The notes beneath the pieces are model-generated. The model did not search any database. It saw only the letters and a list, made by a program, of their open reading frames with translations, and was not told the origin of the DNA. Source: Vallitalea sp. (GTDB taxonomy: Bacteria > Bacillota > Clostridia > Lachnospirales > Vallitaleaceae). From it: a stretch of 64,000 nucleotides of DNA. The stretch covers positions 1-64,000 of the forward strand of contig NZ_JAOARO010000009.1 of assembly GCF_025211055.1 (NCBI RefSeq), written 5' to 3'. Shown here piece after piece: positions 18,534 to 29,000 of the stretch. The position numbers and the translations under genes were made by a program. Position 1 is the first letter of the stretch, and each line of letters opens with the position of its first letter.

Positions 18534-19535
18534 ATGGCTAATAATAAAAAAGATATTGTTAAGATTCTATCTATTGACGGCGGAGGCGTACGAGGTCTAA
18601 TTCCATGTATATTTCTAAACCATCTTAGAAATGAATTAGATAGTTTTGGTAATAAAACACCTTTTTATGATTTATTTGATGTTATATCAGGCACTTCTAC
18701 TGGTTCATTAATATCCTTAATGTTAATAAAACCACCAGAAGACTATACGGACCGTGAAAGGCTAGACCTATTATTAGACTTATACGAAAATAAAACAAAA
18801 AAAATCTTTCCTGAAGCAAAATGTGAAATATGTCAAACAATAAAACACTTTTTTCGACCCAAATACAATGGCAAAACACTACGTAGATTACTACGACAAA
18901 ACTTCAAGAACCTTACACTAGAAGATTCTCTATCCAATTTAATTATACCTACCTATGATATGATATCTATGAGACCATATTTATTTAAATATCGCACAGA
19001 CGTTAGAGATTACTACCATAATTTTTTCCTAAAGGACGTTGGTCTATCATCATCAGCTGCACCTACATACTTACCTCCAGCTAATGTCAAAACTATAACA
19101 ACAGGTGAATCCTACTGCTTTGTAGATGGAGGAATATTCTGCAATAACCCTTCACTATGCGCCTATACATACGCCAAAAAATTATACCCCCATGCAAAAC
19201 AATATATAATTGTATCCCTGGGTACCGGCGAATATGTAAGAACCTACGAATGTAAAAAAGTAAAAAAATGGGGAGTCCTAGGATGGATGAACCCTATAAG
19301 TGGAATCCCTCTACTAACTGCATACATGGATTCCCAAATGGAAAGCGACAACTACATCATCAACAGCATGGATGACGTCAAAGAATATAGATTTGAAATA
19401 TCCCTCAATGGAATATCCTCCGAATTAGACGATTCATCAGAAAGAAATATAGATTTCCTAAAAGGAAAAGCCGCCGAACTTATCCTACTAAATAGACACA
19501 AAATAAATCAACTAGTCAAACTACTGAACATCTAA
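18534..19535 (+). CDS. Patatin-like phospholipase
   Basis: This 333-residue protein has the complete patatin catalytic set. The oxyanion-hole motif is ILSIDGGGVRGLIPC, the nucleophile elbow ISGTSTGSLISL carries the catalytic Ser, and the Asp of the dyad is in FVDGGIFCNNPS. No signal peptide, so it should act from the cytoplasm on membrane lipids as a lipid acyl hydrolase. The start is uncertain: a TTG at 18522 or the ATG at 18534; neither has a strong binding site. The DGGGVRG subgroup includes CapV-type effectors of CBASS defence, but no nucleotide cyclase or partner gene is adjacent. It stands alone between the PHP gene and two hairpin elements. Confidence 0.88.
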   Translation: MANNKKDIVKILSIDGGGVRGLIPCIFLNHLRNELDSFGNKTPFYDLFDVISGTSTGSLISLMLIKPPEDYTDRERLDLLLDLYENKTKKIFPEAKCEICQTIKHFFRPKYNGKTLRRLLRQNFKNLTLEDSLSNLIIPTYDMISMRPYLFKYRTDVRDYYHNFFLKDVGLSSSAAPTYLPPANVKTITTGESYCFVDGGIFCNNPSLCAYTYAKKLYPHAKQYIIVSLGTGEYVRTYECKKVKKWGVLGWMNPISGIPLLTAYMDSQMESDNYIINSMDDVKEYRFEISLNGISSELDDSSERNIDFLKGKAAELILLNRHKINQLVKLLNI

Positions 19536-19547
19536 CAGTCTAATTAT

Positions 19548-19595
19548 ATATATTGAACCTAATCATCTATTCCCATTTCAATAAGTTCAATATAT
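19548..19595. repeat. Hairpin related to the one between gpmI and eno
   Basis: ATATATTGAAC (19548-19558) and GTTCAATATAT (19585-19595) form an 11-bp perfect inverted repeat 13 nt after the patatin stop codon, with a 26-nt loop. The same core occurs at 9291-9350. It may serve as a terminator for the patatin gene or belong to a small repeat family. Confidence 0.6.
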
Positions 19596-19660
19596 TCCTT
19601 GCTAAAAGTTGATTCCTCAAAACATATTTTATTCAAATGTGACATGAGACAAATAAATAA

Positions 19661-19760
19661 CCATATATAGTGATAAGAACGCCTTTTACGGCTTGTAGTA
19701 TCCTTATTAAAACAGATAAAACAACAAAAACGTAATGAAAAGGATTATCACTATATATGG
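19661..19760. repeat. 100-nt element with 16-bp terminal inverted repeats
   Basis: CCATATATAGTGATAA (19661-19676) is exactly inverted at 19745-19760. The 68-nt interior has CGCCTTTTACGGCTTGTAG and an A-rich part and encodes nothing I recognise. It lies between the convergent patatin and mnmA genes. The size and terminal repeats fit a small non-autonomous element or a structured RNA. Confidence 0.6.
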
Positions 19761-19805
19761 TTTTAATTATACTACCGTTGTCCACTTAATTTTTTTTAAA
19801 ATTCC

Positions 19806-20888
19806 CTATCTTCTTATTATATTTCCTCCACCAATAAGAATATCTCCATCATAAAACACTACTGCTTGCCCCGGTGTTATAGCTCTCTGCGGCTCATCAA
19901 ATACACATTTCAATGTATCTTCACCAACCATCTCTATAGTACACGAAGCAGGTTTATGACTATAACGAATCTTCGCTTCTACCTTCAATTTTCCTTCTAT
20001 CTCTTCTATTGCCATCAGATTAACATTATCAGCGTATAAAATATCACTAAATACATCACTATTATCACCAATAACAACTTCATTAGTATCAGGTCTTATC
20101 TCTACAACAAAAGCGGGTTTCCCTAAAGATAATCCAAGCCCCTTGCGTTGCCCTACCGTATAATTAATTATCCCCTTATGTCTACCTAAGACTTTTCCAT
20201 TCACATCTACAAAATTACCTTCAGGGACTTTTTTATTAGTATACTCTTCTATAAAAGCTGAATAATCATTATCAGGTACAAAACATATTTCTTGACTATC
20301 TGGTTTATTGGCAATTCTTACATTTATGTTTTCGGCGATTTTCCTAATTTCTTCTTTGGAATACTCACCAACTGGCATGAGTGTATGTTTTAATTGATCT
20401 TGAGTAAGGTTATATAATGCATAAGTCTGATCTTTTCTTATACCAACAGCTTTCTTTAATGTATATCTTCCATTAGGTAATTCTATAACCCTAGCATAAT
20501 GCCCTGTTGCTATATACTTAGCACCTATAGCAAGACTCCTTTTAAGCATTGATTCCCATTTTACATATCTATTACATGCAATACAAGGATTAGGCGTATT
20601 ACCTTTTTGATATTCATCAACGAAATAATCTATAACACTATCCTTGAACTCTCCTTTGAAATTCATAACATAATAGGGAATTTCAAGAGCATCTGCAACA
20701 CGACGTGCATCATCTACTGCACTAAGGCCACAACATCCAGCATTTTCTTCTTGAATATCTATTTCTTCATCCTGCCATATCTGCATTGTTACTCCGATAA
20801 CATCGTAACCTTGTTCTTTTAGTAGATAAGCTGCAACGGAACTATCAACTCCACCTGACATACCAACTACTACTTTTTCTCTGTCCAT
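19806..20888 (-). CDS. mnmA: tRNA-specific 2-thiouridylase MnmA
   Basis: This 360-residue enzyme thiolates U34 of tRNAs for Lys, Glu and Gln. The PP-loop motif VVGMSGGVDSSVAAYLL lies at the N-terminus, then the GCCGLSAVDDARRVA motif, the first catalytic Cys in TPNPCIACNRYVKW, TGHYAR, and the second Cys in PDSQEICFVPD. The C-terminal part has the VGQRKGLGL stretch and a beta-barrel (QRAITPGQAVVFYDGD). The sulfur comes from the cysteine desulfurase encoded two genes upstream. It is the last gene of the iscR-iscS-iscU-mnmA cluster. Confidence 0.97.
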   Translation of the reverse strand: MDREKVVVGMSGGVDSSVAAYLLKEQGYDVIGVTMQIWQDEEIDIQEENAGCCGLSAVDDARRVADALEIPYYVMNFKGEFKDSVIDYFVDEYQKGNTPNPCIACNRYVKWESMLKRSLAIGAKYIATGHYARVIELPNGRYTLKKAVGIRKDQTYALYNLTQDQLKHTLMPVGEYSKEEIRKIAENINVRIANKPDSQEICFVPDNDYSAFIEEYTNKKVPEGNFVDVNGKVLGRHKGIINYTVGQRKGLGLSLGKPAFVVEIRPDTNEVVIGDNSDVFSDILYADNVNLMAIEEIEGKLKVEAKIRYSHKPASCTIEMVGEDTLKCVFDEPQRAITPGQAVVFYDGDILIGGGNIIRR

Positions 20889-20973
20889 TTAATCACCTGT
20901 TCTATATATTACACAACTTTTTAAGTATTATTCATAAATCCGTTATGCCATTAAATCGCCCTATTAAAATTTT

Positions 20974-21414
20974 CTATTCATCTTCTGTATCAATGGGATG
21001 GTCGTCATGTATATCTGCCTTTGGTGGTTCTAGACCTTCTATATCAATTCCATGTTTCTTAGAATAATCCCATAAAGCTGCATGTAAAGCTTCCTCAGCT
21101 AATAATGAACAGTGTATTTTAGCTTTTGGTAATCCATCTAGCGCTTCTACAACTGCATCATTAGTAATTTTCAAAGCATCTTTTATTGATTTCCCCTTAA
21201 CTAATTCTGTTGCAATACTACTTGTTGCTACTGCAGCACCACATCCGAAAGTTTTAAAAGTTACATCTTTGATGATTTCATCTTCCACTTTTAGGTAGAT
21301 ACGCATAATGTCCCCACATTTAGCGTTTCCAACAGTACCAACACCGTCTGCATTTTCAAGTTCTCCCATATTTCTAGGATTAACAAAATGATCCATTACT
21401 TTTTTAGTATACAT
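20974..21414 (-). CDS. iscU: Iron-sulfur cluster scaffold IscU/NifU
   Basis: This 146-residue scaffold has the three ligand Cys in VGNAKCGDIMRIYL (with the conserved Asp), FKTFGCGAAVATSS and KIHCSLLAEEAL. It builds Fe-S clusters with sulfur from IscS. The ATG at 21414 (MYTKKVMDHF) has GAGGTG 6 nt upstream; the upstream in-frame GTG at 21423 overlaps that site and is unlikely. It sits between iscS and mnmA. The C-terminal acidic tail (DDHPIDTEDE) is common in Clostridia. Confidence 0.96.
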   Translation of the reverse strand: MYTKKVMDHFVNPRNMGELENADGVGTVGNAKCGDIMRIYLKVEDEIIKDVTFKTFGCGAAVATSSIATELVKGKSIKDALKITNDAVVEALDGLPKAKIHCSLLAEEALHAALWDYSKKHGIDIEGLEPPKADIHDDHPIDTEDE

Positions 21415-21463
21415 AACTAACACCTCAATTTTTTTTTATTAATAAGCACCTAATTTATTTACT

Positions 21464-22645
21464 CTATTTATTGTTTTTTACAAAATCCTCATATAAAGGT
21501 GACATATCTCTTAATCTCTTAACTATACTTGGTAAAACTTCAATAATGTAATCTACATCTTCCTCTGTACTATTAATTCCCAAAGTTAATCTTAATGAAC
21601 CATGTGCTATTTCATGAGGAAGACCAATACCCAATAAAACATGAGACGGATCAAGTGAACCTGATGTACAAGCAGAACCACTAGATGCACTTATACCTTT
21701 CATATCTAACATAATAAGTAATGATTCTCCTTCAATAAATTCAAAACTATAATTAACATTGTTAGGTAATCTTTTTACTGGATCACCATTTAACTTACAA
21801 TATGGTATCTCTTCCTTAATACCTTTTATCAATTTATCTCTTAATTTAATTAATTGCTTAGTCTTTTCTTTCATGTTAGATTCAGCAATCTCTGATGCTT
21901 TACCCAATCCAACAATACCTGGAACATTCTCTGTTCCCCCACGACGTCTTCTTTCTTGAGCTCCACCGTGAATGAAAGCCTTAAGCTTAATACCTTTCTT
22001 AACATACAAAGCACCTGTACCTTTTGGTCCATTAAGCTTATGACCAGTCAAAGATAACAAATCAATATTCATATCTTCTACATCAACTGGAACCTGTCCG
22101 ATAGCTTGTACAGCATCAGTATGAAAAATTATTTTATTTTCTCTAGCTACTTCACCAATCTGTTTTATTGGCTGAATACTTCCTATTTCATTATTAGCAA
22201 ACATAATTGTTATTAAAATGGTTGTATCTTTAATTGCTTTCTTAAGAGCATCTATACTTATCAATCCATTTTCATCAACAGGTAAATAAGTAACTTCAAA
22301 TCCATTTTTCTCAAGATATTCACATGTGTGTAAAACAGCGTGATGCTCAACAGTTGAAGTTATAATATGATTTCCTTTATTCTTATAACTCTCTGCTATA
22401 CCTTTTATAGCCCAGTTATCAGCTTCTGTCGCTCCACTAGTAAAAAATATTTCTACTGGCTTGGCACCTATTAATTTTGCAACTTGTTCTCTTGCATCAT
22501 CTATAGCATTTTTATTATTCTGTCCAATTTCATATATGCTTGAAGGATTACCAAAATTCTGTGTAAAATATGGTAACATTGTTTCCAACACTTCTGGGTG
22601 TACACTAGTTGTAGCAGCATTATCAAAATATACTTTTCTATCCAT
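21464..22645 (-). CDS. iscS: Cysteine desulfurase IscS/NifS
   Basis: This 393-residue class V PLP enzyme takes sulfur from cysteine and passes it to IscU and MnmA. Motifs: VYFDNAATTSVHPEV, the PLP-stacking His in TVEHHAVL, HTDAVQAIGQ, the PLP Lys in SLTGHKLNGPKGTG and the persulfide Cys in SSGSACTSGSLDPSHVL. The long mobile Cys loop is of the IscS/NifS type, not SufS. Full length; second gene of the isc cluster, 50 nt from iscR. Confidence 0.97.
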   Translation of the reverse strand: MDRKVYFDNAATTSVHPEVLETMLPYFTQNFGNPSSIYEIGQNNKNAIDDAREQVAKLIGAKPVEIFFTSGATEADNWAIKGIAESYKNKGNHIITSTVEHHAVLHTCEYLEKNGFEVTYLPVDENGLISIDALKKAIKDTTILITIMFANNEIGSIQPIKQIGEVARENKIIFHTDAVQAIGQVPVDVEDMNIDLLSLTGHKLNGPKGTGALYVKKGIKLKAFIHGGAQERRRRGGTENVPGIVGLGKASEIAESNMKEKTKQLIKLRDKLIKGIKEEIPYCKLNGDPVKRLPNNVNYSFEFIEGESLLIMLDMKGISASSGSACTSGSLDPSHVLLGIGLPHEIAHGSLRLTLGINSTEEDVDYIIEVLPSIVKRLRDMSPLYEDFVKNNK

Positions 22646-22697
22646 CTTTATCTCCTCTTTTACTGTATATCTTATTAATTATAATCTCCTAGCTTTA

Positions 22698-23117
22698 TTA
22701 TAATTCATTATGACCATCTATTAGATCTTGTAATGATATATTATTAACAACGTCATTAATACTATCACTTATTTTTTTCCAAACAACTTTTGTAATACAG
22801 CAATCAGCTTCATCACATTGTTTTTCTTCATTAACTAGAGCACAATCTACTGGATTAAGATCACCTTCCAATGCTCTTAATATATCCCCAACAGAAATAT
22901 CCTTTGGTGATTTTGCCAATGAATATCCACCTTTTGCACCTCTTACACTTTTTACATACCCTGATTTCTTAAGAACAGAAATAATTTGCTCAAGATAGTT
23001 CATAGAAATACCTTGCCGCTGGGATATGCTTTTTAACGAAATATTGGTTTCCTTGCTATTCACAACTAGATCTACCATAGCTCTTAAACCATATCTACCT
23101 CTCGTCGATAATTTCAT
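22698..23117 (-). CDS. iscR: Rrf2-family regulator IscR
   Basis: This 139-residue regulator has an N-terminal winged helix (MKLSTRGRYGLRAMVDL, then ISMNYLEQIISVLKKSGYVKSVRGAKGGY). A loop with Cys residues in NPVDCALVNEEKQCDEADCC can bind an Fe-S cluster. In other bacteria IscR senses Fe-S status and represses its own isc operon. It is first in the operon, and a palindrome at 23131-23160 and a promoter at 23171-23199 lie directly upstream. Confidence 0.93.
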   Translation of the reverse strand: MKLSTRGRYGLRAMVDLVVNSKETNISLKSISQRQGISMNYLEQIISVLKKSGYVKSVRGAKGGYSLAKSPKDISVGDILRALEGDLNPVDCALVNEEKQCDEADCCITKVVWKKISDSINDVVNNISLQDLIDGHNEL

Positions 23118-23130
23118 ACTAACACCTCAA

Positions 23131-23160
23131 TTAAATTCCTAGTAGAACACTAGGATTTAA
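23131..23160 (-). promoter_or_regulatory. Candidate IscR operator
   Basis: CCTAGT (23138-23143) and ACTAGG (23149-23154) form an inverted repeat with a 5-nt spacer. It is extended by A/T-rich arms (AAATT/ATTT) and lies between the promoter and the iscR start. The position fits an autoregulatory Rrf2-type site; binding is inferred. Confidence 0.5.
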
Positions 23161-23170
23161 ATTTATTATA

Positions 23171-23199
23171 AGATTATCATTTTTTTTTACATATGTCAA
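23171..23199 (-). promoter_or_regulatory. Promoter of the isc operon
   Basis: On the minus strand: TTGACA (complement of 23194-23199), 17-nt spacer, TAATCT (complement of 23171-23176). The predicted start is just upstream of the palindrome at 23131-23160. Confidence 0.55.
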
Positions 23200-23260
23200 T
23201 ATGTGTATACAAAATATTTCAAACAATTTTATAGGCCACCCACCAGGCAGCCCACATATA

Positions 23261-25624
23261 TTATTCATGTTCAATTGTATCTATATCATTATCCTTTACT
23301 TTAATCACAATCTTATCATCTTTTAAATTAAGAATTGCCGTACAACCATCTTTTATATTACCCTTAATGTAACTTTCAGCAATCTCATCTTCAATATATC
23401 TTTGTATTGTCCTTCTTAATGGTCTAGCACCATATTTTGCATCATAACCTTTTTCCAAGATGAATTCTTTGATATCCTCATTAATCTTAATAGTAATATT
23501 CTTAAGTCTTGCTTCTGTAATTACTTCATTTAACATCAAATCAATAATATCTCTAAGTTCATCCTTATTTAACTCTGTAAATACTACCGTCTCATCTACT
23601 CTATTAAGAAACTCCGGTCTAAACACCTGTTCTAAAGCTTCCTTACATTTACGCTCAAGACTGTCAAAATCATTTTTACCAAACCCTATACCGTTAGTTT
23701 TTTGAGCTGTACCTGCATTTGATGTCATTATAATTACAGTATCTTCGAAACTTACTACACGCCCAGTATTATCAGTTAATCTTCCATCTTCTAATATCTG
23801 AAGTAAAATATTAAATACATCAGCATGAGCCTTTTCAATTTCATCTAACAATATTACTGAATACGGTTTGCGTCTTACTTTTTCAGTAAGTTGCCCAGCC
23901 CTATCATATCCTACATATCCTGGAGGTGCTCCAATCAATTTGGATACCGTATGTTTCTCCATGAACTCTGACATATCAAATCTAATCATAGCATCTTCTG
24001 TGCCATATAATTCATGAGCCAAAGCCTTAGTCAACTCAGTCTTACCTACACCAGTAGTACCTACAAAAATAAATGATGAAGGTTTTTTCCTCTTTCTAAA
24101 TCCAGAACGATTTCTTCTAATTGATTTAGATAATCTAACTACTGCATTTTCTTGTCCTATAACTCTCTCATGCAATCTATCTTCTAAGTTAAGAAGTTTC
24201 TTAGCTTCTGATTCAGATATGTTTTGAACAGGTATCTTAGTCCAAGCTTCTATAACATATGCGATATCTTCCTTATTAATTGCTACATTATTACATTGTT
24301 TCTCTATCTTTTCAATCTTAGAAAGCAAGTCAAACTCACTAACTTTACACCTAGCAGCTTTTTCATAATCATCGTTTGCTGCCGCTTCTTCCTTCTCATC
24401 AATGACCTTGCTTAATTCTCTTCTCAATGCTTCTAATTCAACTAATCCTAGATTTAATAAGTTAGTACGAGAACCTGCTTCATCAATGACGTCAATTGCC
24501 TTATCTGGTAAAAATCTATCGTTAATATATCTTTCTGATAGATTTACTGCATATTCAATAATCTCATCTGATATCTTAACCTTATGAAAATCCTCATAAT
24601 AATTCTTGATCCCTTTTAGTATCTCTATACTATCTTCAACATTGGGTTCATCAACCTTAACAGGTTGGAATCTTCTTTCTAATGCTGTATCCTTTTCTAT
24701 GTGTTTTCTGTATTCATCAAGTGTTGTAGCACCTATTACTTGGATTTCACCTCTAGCTAAAGCAGGTTTCAAAATATTAGCAGCATTCATTGAACCACCT
24801 TCTGCTTCACCGGCTCCAACAATATTATGGACTTCATCTATAACAAGTATTACGTTACCACACTCTTTTGCTTCGTTGATTATAGCTTTCATTCGAGATT
24901 CAAACTGTCCTCTAAATTGTGTACCAGCAACAACAGCCGTCAAATCCAATAAGTAGATTTCGGTACCAATTAGTTTTGCAGGTATTTGATTTTCAACTAT
25001 TCTCACTGCAAGGCCCTCGGCAATTGCAGTTTTGCCTACCCCTGGTTCTCCTATGAGGATAGGATTGTTTTTAGATCGGCGGTTTAATATCTGTATAACT
25101 CTATCTATTTCTCTATTTCTACCAATAATTCTATCTACTTTTCCATTAATGGCATTTTCTGTTAAATTTATACCATAAGTATCAAGGTACTTACGTTTAT
25201 TTTTCTTAGCAACCTTTTTCTTTTTAGTTCTGACACCAGATCCAGAAGTATTATTAGAATTAGGTACTTGTTCCTGTTCTATCTCTTCTTCAGGTTGAAA
25301 TTCTGATTTATTACTATTTTTCAATCCAGAAAAAGCACTATTTAATAGATTCATAAAGGAGTTACCTCCTTCTACTCCATCAGGATCGCTCATTGAAGAT
25401 GTTAATTCATCCATATCTACATTTTCAAACATAGTCATCATCTGCTGATTAACATTCTCAAATTCTTCTGGACTCATACCACTTTGACCAATTAGTTGGT
25501 CTAGAGGTGCCATTCCACTTTTCTGTGCACATGGAAGACACATACCTAATCGTTCTTGTTTTCCATCTACTATTTTAGAAACAAAAACGACAGCTGTATT
25601 TTTATGACAAATTGAACATTTCAT
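23261..25624 (-). CDS. ClpE-like ATP-dependent protease ATPase subunit
   Basis: This 787-residue AAA+ unfoldase starts with a zinc finger (MKCSICHK...MCLPCAQKSG, two Cys-x2-Cys pairs) in place of the Clp N domain, as in ClpE. AAA1 (about 155-390) has GEPGVGKTAIAEGL and VILVIDEVHNIVGAGE. A UVR-like coiled coil follows (DEKEEAAANDDYEKAARCK, about 410-440). AAA2 (about 490-700) has VGTTGVGKTELTKAL, VILLDEIEKAHADVF and the sensor region, and a ClpB-type D2 C-terminus closes the protein. It should feed substrates to ClpP. No CtsR gene or clear CtsR box was seen nearby. Single gene. Confidence 0.9.
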   Translation of the reverse strand: MKCSICHKNTAVVFVSKIVDGKQERLGMCLPCAQKSGMAPLDQLIGQSGMSPEEFENVNQQMMTMFENVDMDELTSSMSDPDGVEGGNSFMNLLNSAFSGLKNSNKSEFQPEEEIEQEQVPNSNNTSGSGVRTKKKKVAKKNKRKYLDTYGINLTENAINGKVDRIIGRNREIDRVIQILNRRSKNNPILIGEPGVGKTAIAEGLAVRIVENQIPAKLIGTEIYLLDLTAVVAGTQFRGQFESRMKAIINEAKECGNVILVIDEVHNIVGAGEAEGGSMNAANILKPALARGEIQVIGATTLDEYRKHIEKDTALERRFQPVKVDEPNVEDSIEILKGIKNYYEDFHKVKISDEIIEYAVNLSERYINDRFLPDKAIDVIDEAGSRTNLLNLGLVELEALRRELSKVIDEKEEAAANDDYEKAARCKVSEFDLLSKIEKIEKQCNNVAINKEDIAYVIEAWTKIPVQNISESEAKKLLNLEDRLHERVIGQENAVVRLSKSIRRNRSGFRKRKKPSSFIFVGTTGVGKTELTKALAHELYGTEDAMIRFDMSEFMEKHTVSKLIGAPPGYVGYDRAGQLTEKVRRKPYSVILLDEIEKAHADVFNILLQILEDGRLTDNTGRVVSFEDTVIIMTSNAGTAQKTNGIGFGKNDFDSLERKCKEALEQVFRPEFLNRVDETVVFTELNKDELRDIIDLMLNEVITEARLKNITIKINEDIKEFILEKGYDAKYGARPLRRTIQRYIEDEIAESYIKGNIKDGCTAILNLKDDKIVIKVKDNDIDTIEHE

Positions 25625-25913
25625 TATATCATCTCCTATATATATAACCCTTTAATTAATAATAATTTAATCTAATTATTACTATAGATACAATTTGTTT
25701 TATTTAATATTCTACTATGTTACTAACTTAACATATTTAGCATTATTAGTCTATATTATTATTTAATTATTTATAATAATTAACAGTTTATTAATAAATT
25801 ATCCATTTAAAATGTCTTGCTATGTAAAACCATAAACAATCATCCTTAATATTAATTCTTATAAGTAAATATATTCCACTCATTTAGTTATTAACGTATT
25901 TATCAATTGGCTT
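25625..25913. other. AT-rich region upstream of clpE-like gene
   Basis: Together with the terminator next to it this makes a 402-nt gap. It must hold the promoter of the ClpE-like gene. A weak candidate on the minus strand (TTGTAT near 25689, TTAAAT near 25666) is visible. No gene, tandem heptad CtsR site or RNA motif was recognised. Confidence 0.4.
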
Positions 25914-25969
25914 AAAAAAAAGCAAGACTCAGATTAACGTACCATCGTAGTACATTAATCTATAAGTCT
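25914..25969 (-). terminator. Terminator after the lyase gene
   Basis: On the minus strand AGACTTATAGATTAATGTAC pairs with GTACGTTAATCTGAGTCT through a 7-nt loop and is followed by GCTTTTTTTT. This is a strong intrinsic terminator ending the lyase/ABC transporter transcript. Confidence 0.88.
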
Positions 25970-26026
25970 CACTTCTTAGCTTCTCGTTAAAGAGAATAAA
26001 ACCTTTACTTATTTATTTTTTAATAA

Positions 26027-29000
26027 TTAATCAAATGAAAATGTAGGTATATTAATTTCAATTGTTACATCACCATTAATATCTGGTTCTAGATGATGTG
26101 TATATGGGAAATACAACATTTTCGCACCATTTTCTGTAATACTAAATGGAACTGTATCATGTACTTTAATCACATTATTATTTACATTTTCAATTTTTAA
26201 TCCATATCCGCTTCCATCTCCAAATTTAACTGTTAGCCACGTATCCATTAACGAATTATCAAATGCTAATGTACTGTCTACTGTTATAGTATTTGGGCTT
26301 GAACCATCATAAGAAGTTGTTGTAGATGTTACAGTTTTAGTTAATGCATTCTGTCCATTAACTACTTGACCATCTACTTCAACACTTCCTGGTCCGTAAA
26401 TATATCTCCACACAATACCACCTGTTTTATCTTTTCTTAGAATGGCAACTTTACCAGAGAATGTAATTCCATTAACTGTTCTAGCTACAGTATCATCACT
26501 TATATAAATAGTATCTTCATACATATCTGTAGTAACGACTACTGCACATGCCATAGGATCAGGATTAGTAATTTCATCAGTTTTCCATTCAACTGATTGG
26601 ATCTTTGCATTTTCATCTTTTCTCCAAGTTTCATAAACTGATGCAAATTGTGTAATATCTGTAGGAGTTACAATACGTCTACGATTAAAATGATCCCCAT
26701 AGAATTCATCTTTTATATCTGGAATATTAAGTGTTCTTCTTAGTGTAGGAACTTTTGAAAAAATTATATCGCTATTTTGTACTCCATTCATATATGCTTT
26801 AAGAGAAGTTCCTGTTTTCACACCCGTCCAAGTAAATTCAAAATCACTTTCACCACTAGATGTTTTAGGTTCTATACGTTCTTTTCTATAATCTTTCAAA
26901 CCTTCTTCTTTATTTATTGACGCTAAGTAGTCCTTCACATTACCACTTTGATTTATTAATGATAATGAAGTACTAAAAGTAGTATCTTCTTCATCAGTTG
27001 GACGTAAGAACATTTCATGTGCCTGACCGCCTTTAAGACGCTGCAAATCTACAACATAGTTTTGGTTACCCTCTATATTAACCATTAATAATAGTCTTCG
27101 TTTCATATCTACCAAGTCGCCAACTGGACCAGGCTGTGATGCCTCAACCAATTGTACTTGTTTACTAGAAACTGTTCCAGGATCATATGCTAATAACGAT
27201 GAACGATGACCTTCTGTAAACCTACTACTGTAAGGTTCTGCATCTTTGTGCCAAACCCATGAACTATTATGCATAACTGCATCCATATGTAAATAACGAT
27301 TAGCAGCTGTTATTTTTGGATATCCTGAATCTGGTAATACTTCCATACCTGATCCCCATAATATTAGTCCTAAAGAGTTAGCATGCATATGCCCTCCACC
27401 ATATGGAGTACCTGCCGCAATAGAGTCAAATACTAAAGAAGCCTGCATTGCATCATTTGTATCTCCTTGTTTAAGACCAAAAAGTCCTAGACTCCATCTT
27501 TCAATGTTATTAAGATTTTCATTAGCTATTGGTAGTGATACATCATTTGGGTCAAATGTCTGATAGATATTTACATTATCAAGATACATTACCCCAGCTG
27601 ATTGCCCTGTACCTGTTTGAGAAAATTTAACTGTATCTAAATTTTGCCACTGTTCATCTAATGACTTGGTACCTTTTTTGTTTCCATTAATAAATACCGT
27701 TACTTTTTTACCCTCATTATCTAAAATAGCTAATACATCATACCATATTCCTGGAACATATGAACTTCCAGTATTTTCACCAAGAACGTGGATTGGACCA
27801 CCAGCTTTAAACTCAACTAGTTTTTCAATTATATTTCTATCATTTGATATTATATCGCATATTGTTCTGTCACTATTAATATCTTCTACCATAGCACTTG
27901 CTTTAAGTACTATATCTCCATTATAATTCAAGCCTGTTTGTTCAATACTCAACTCATTACCAGCTGTGCTTGAATAGAATTTTAGGCTTTTTCTTTTTTT
28001 GGAAGGTTGTATCTGGTAATCCGTAACATAATCTTTATCTGCTACAAAATTATTTTGTGTAAAAGGTAATGGATCTTTTGCAATAGTAGTTGAACCTACG
28101 AATTTTTCAAAATTATTTTGTTGAAGTGTTTTTTTCGTTCTATAATGTGTATCATTTATAGTTACTACCCTTCCATTAGGGAACTTATGCAAGTCGCTTT
28201 GATTTAATGTTTTAGAAGCTGTTAAATACGGCCATTCACTTGTAATATTCGTTTTATTTAAGACTATCCCATGTTCTGAATCGCTATATCCTGCAGGATC
28301 TTTATATAATTCAAGTATTTTAATAGCATCTAGCATATTGTTTACTGGCATAGTATGATAATCTATAGAAAAATCCTCATATATTCCATCTGGAAAAAAG
28401 TGTTTGTTTGATGCTAACTGATTTACCCATGGAACAATTAATCTAATCATATCTGGGTCATTTAGAATAACAGCTGTACCAAAAGTTTGTCTTATTGCAT
28501 ATGGTGTAATATTAGTCATCCATGTATTATTATGTATACTGTACATATTCATTACTGCTGAATTAAACCAATATTCAACATTATCTTTTGAATTAATACC
28601 TCTTTCGTTAGAGAGTTTATTCCATTCTGTTGAATTGTAAGTCTTGTCATAAGCTAATACACAATAAGTAGGAATATACTTGTCAAATGCATGGAATGGA
28701 TCTGTTACTACTTTTTTTGGTATATTTGGATACATATTAGCTAACTCTAACATTGTGATTGCTGAACGTCTAGCATATGCTTCATCTTGTGTCATTTCAT
28801 ATAACATTGCCATTTGTAATGCAGTATACTCATAATTTGATCGCCTATCTAGAGAACTTTGTTTTGCTGCAGCATCTTTTACATTCTTAATATATTCTGC
28901 TTCTGTAAGAGACATATAGGAATCTGTAGCATCTTTTAATGTTTGTTGTGTTTCACCGTTTATTTTAAGCTTAATTCCATATCCGTGTATTTCTTTAATT

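Noticed and set aside
18534..19535. A complete CBASS defence operon
   Set aside because: Only the patatin gene is present; no CD-NTase, Cap2/Cap3 or other partner is encoded next to it.
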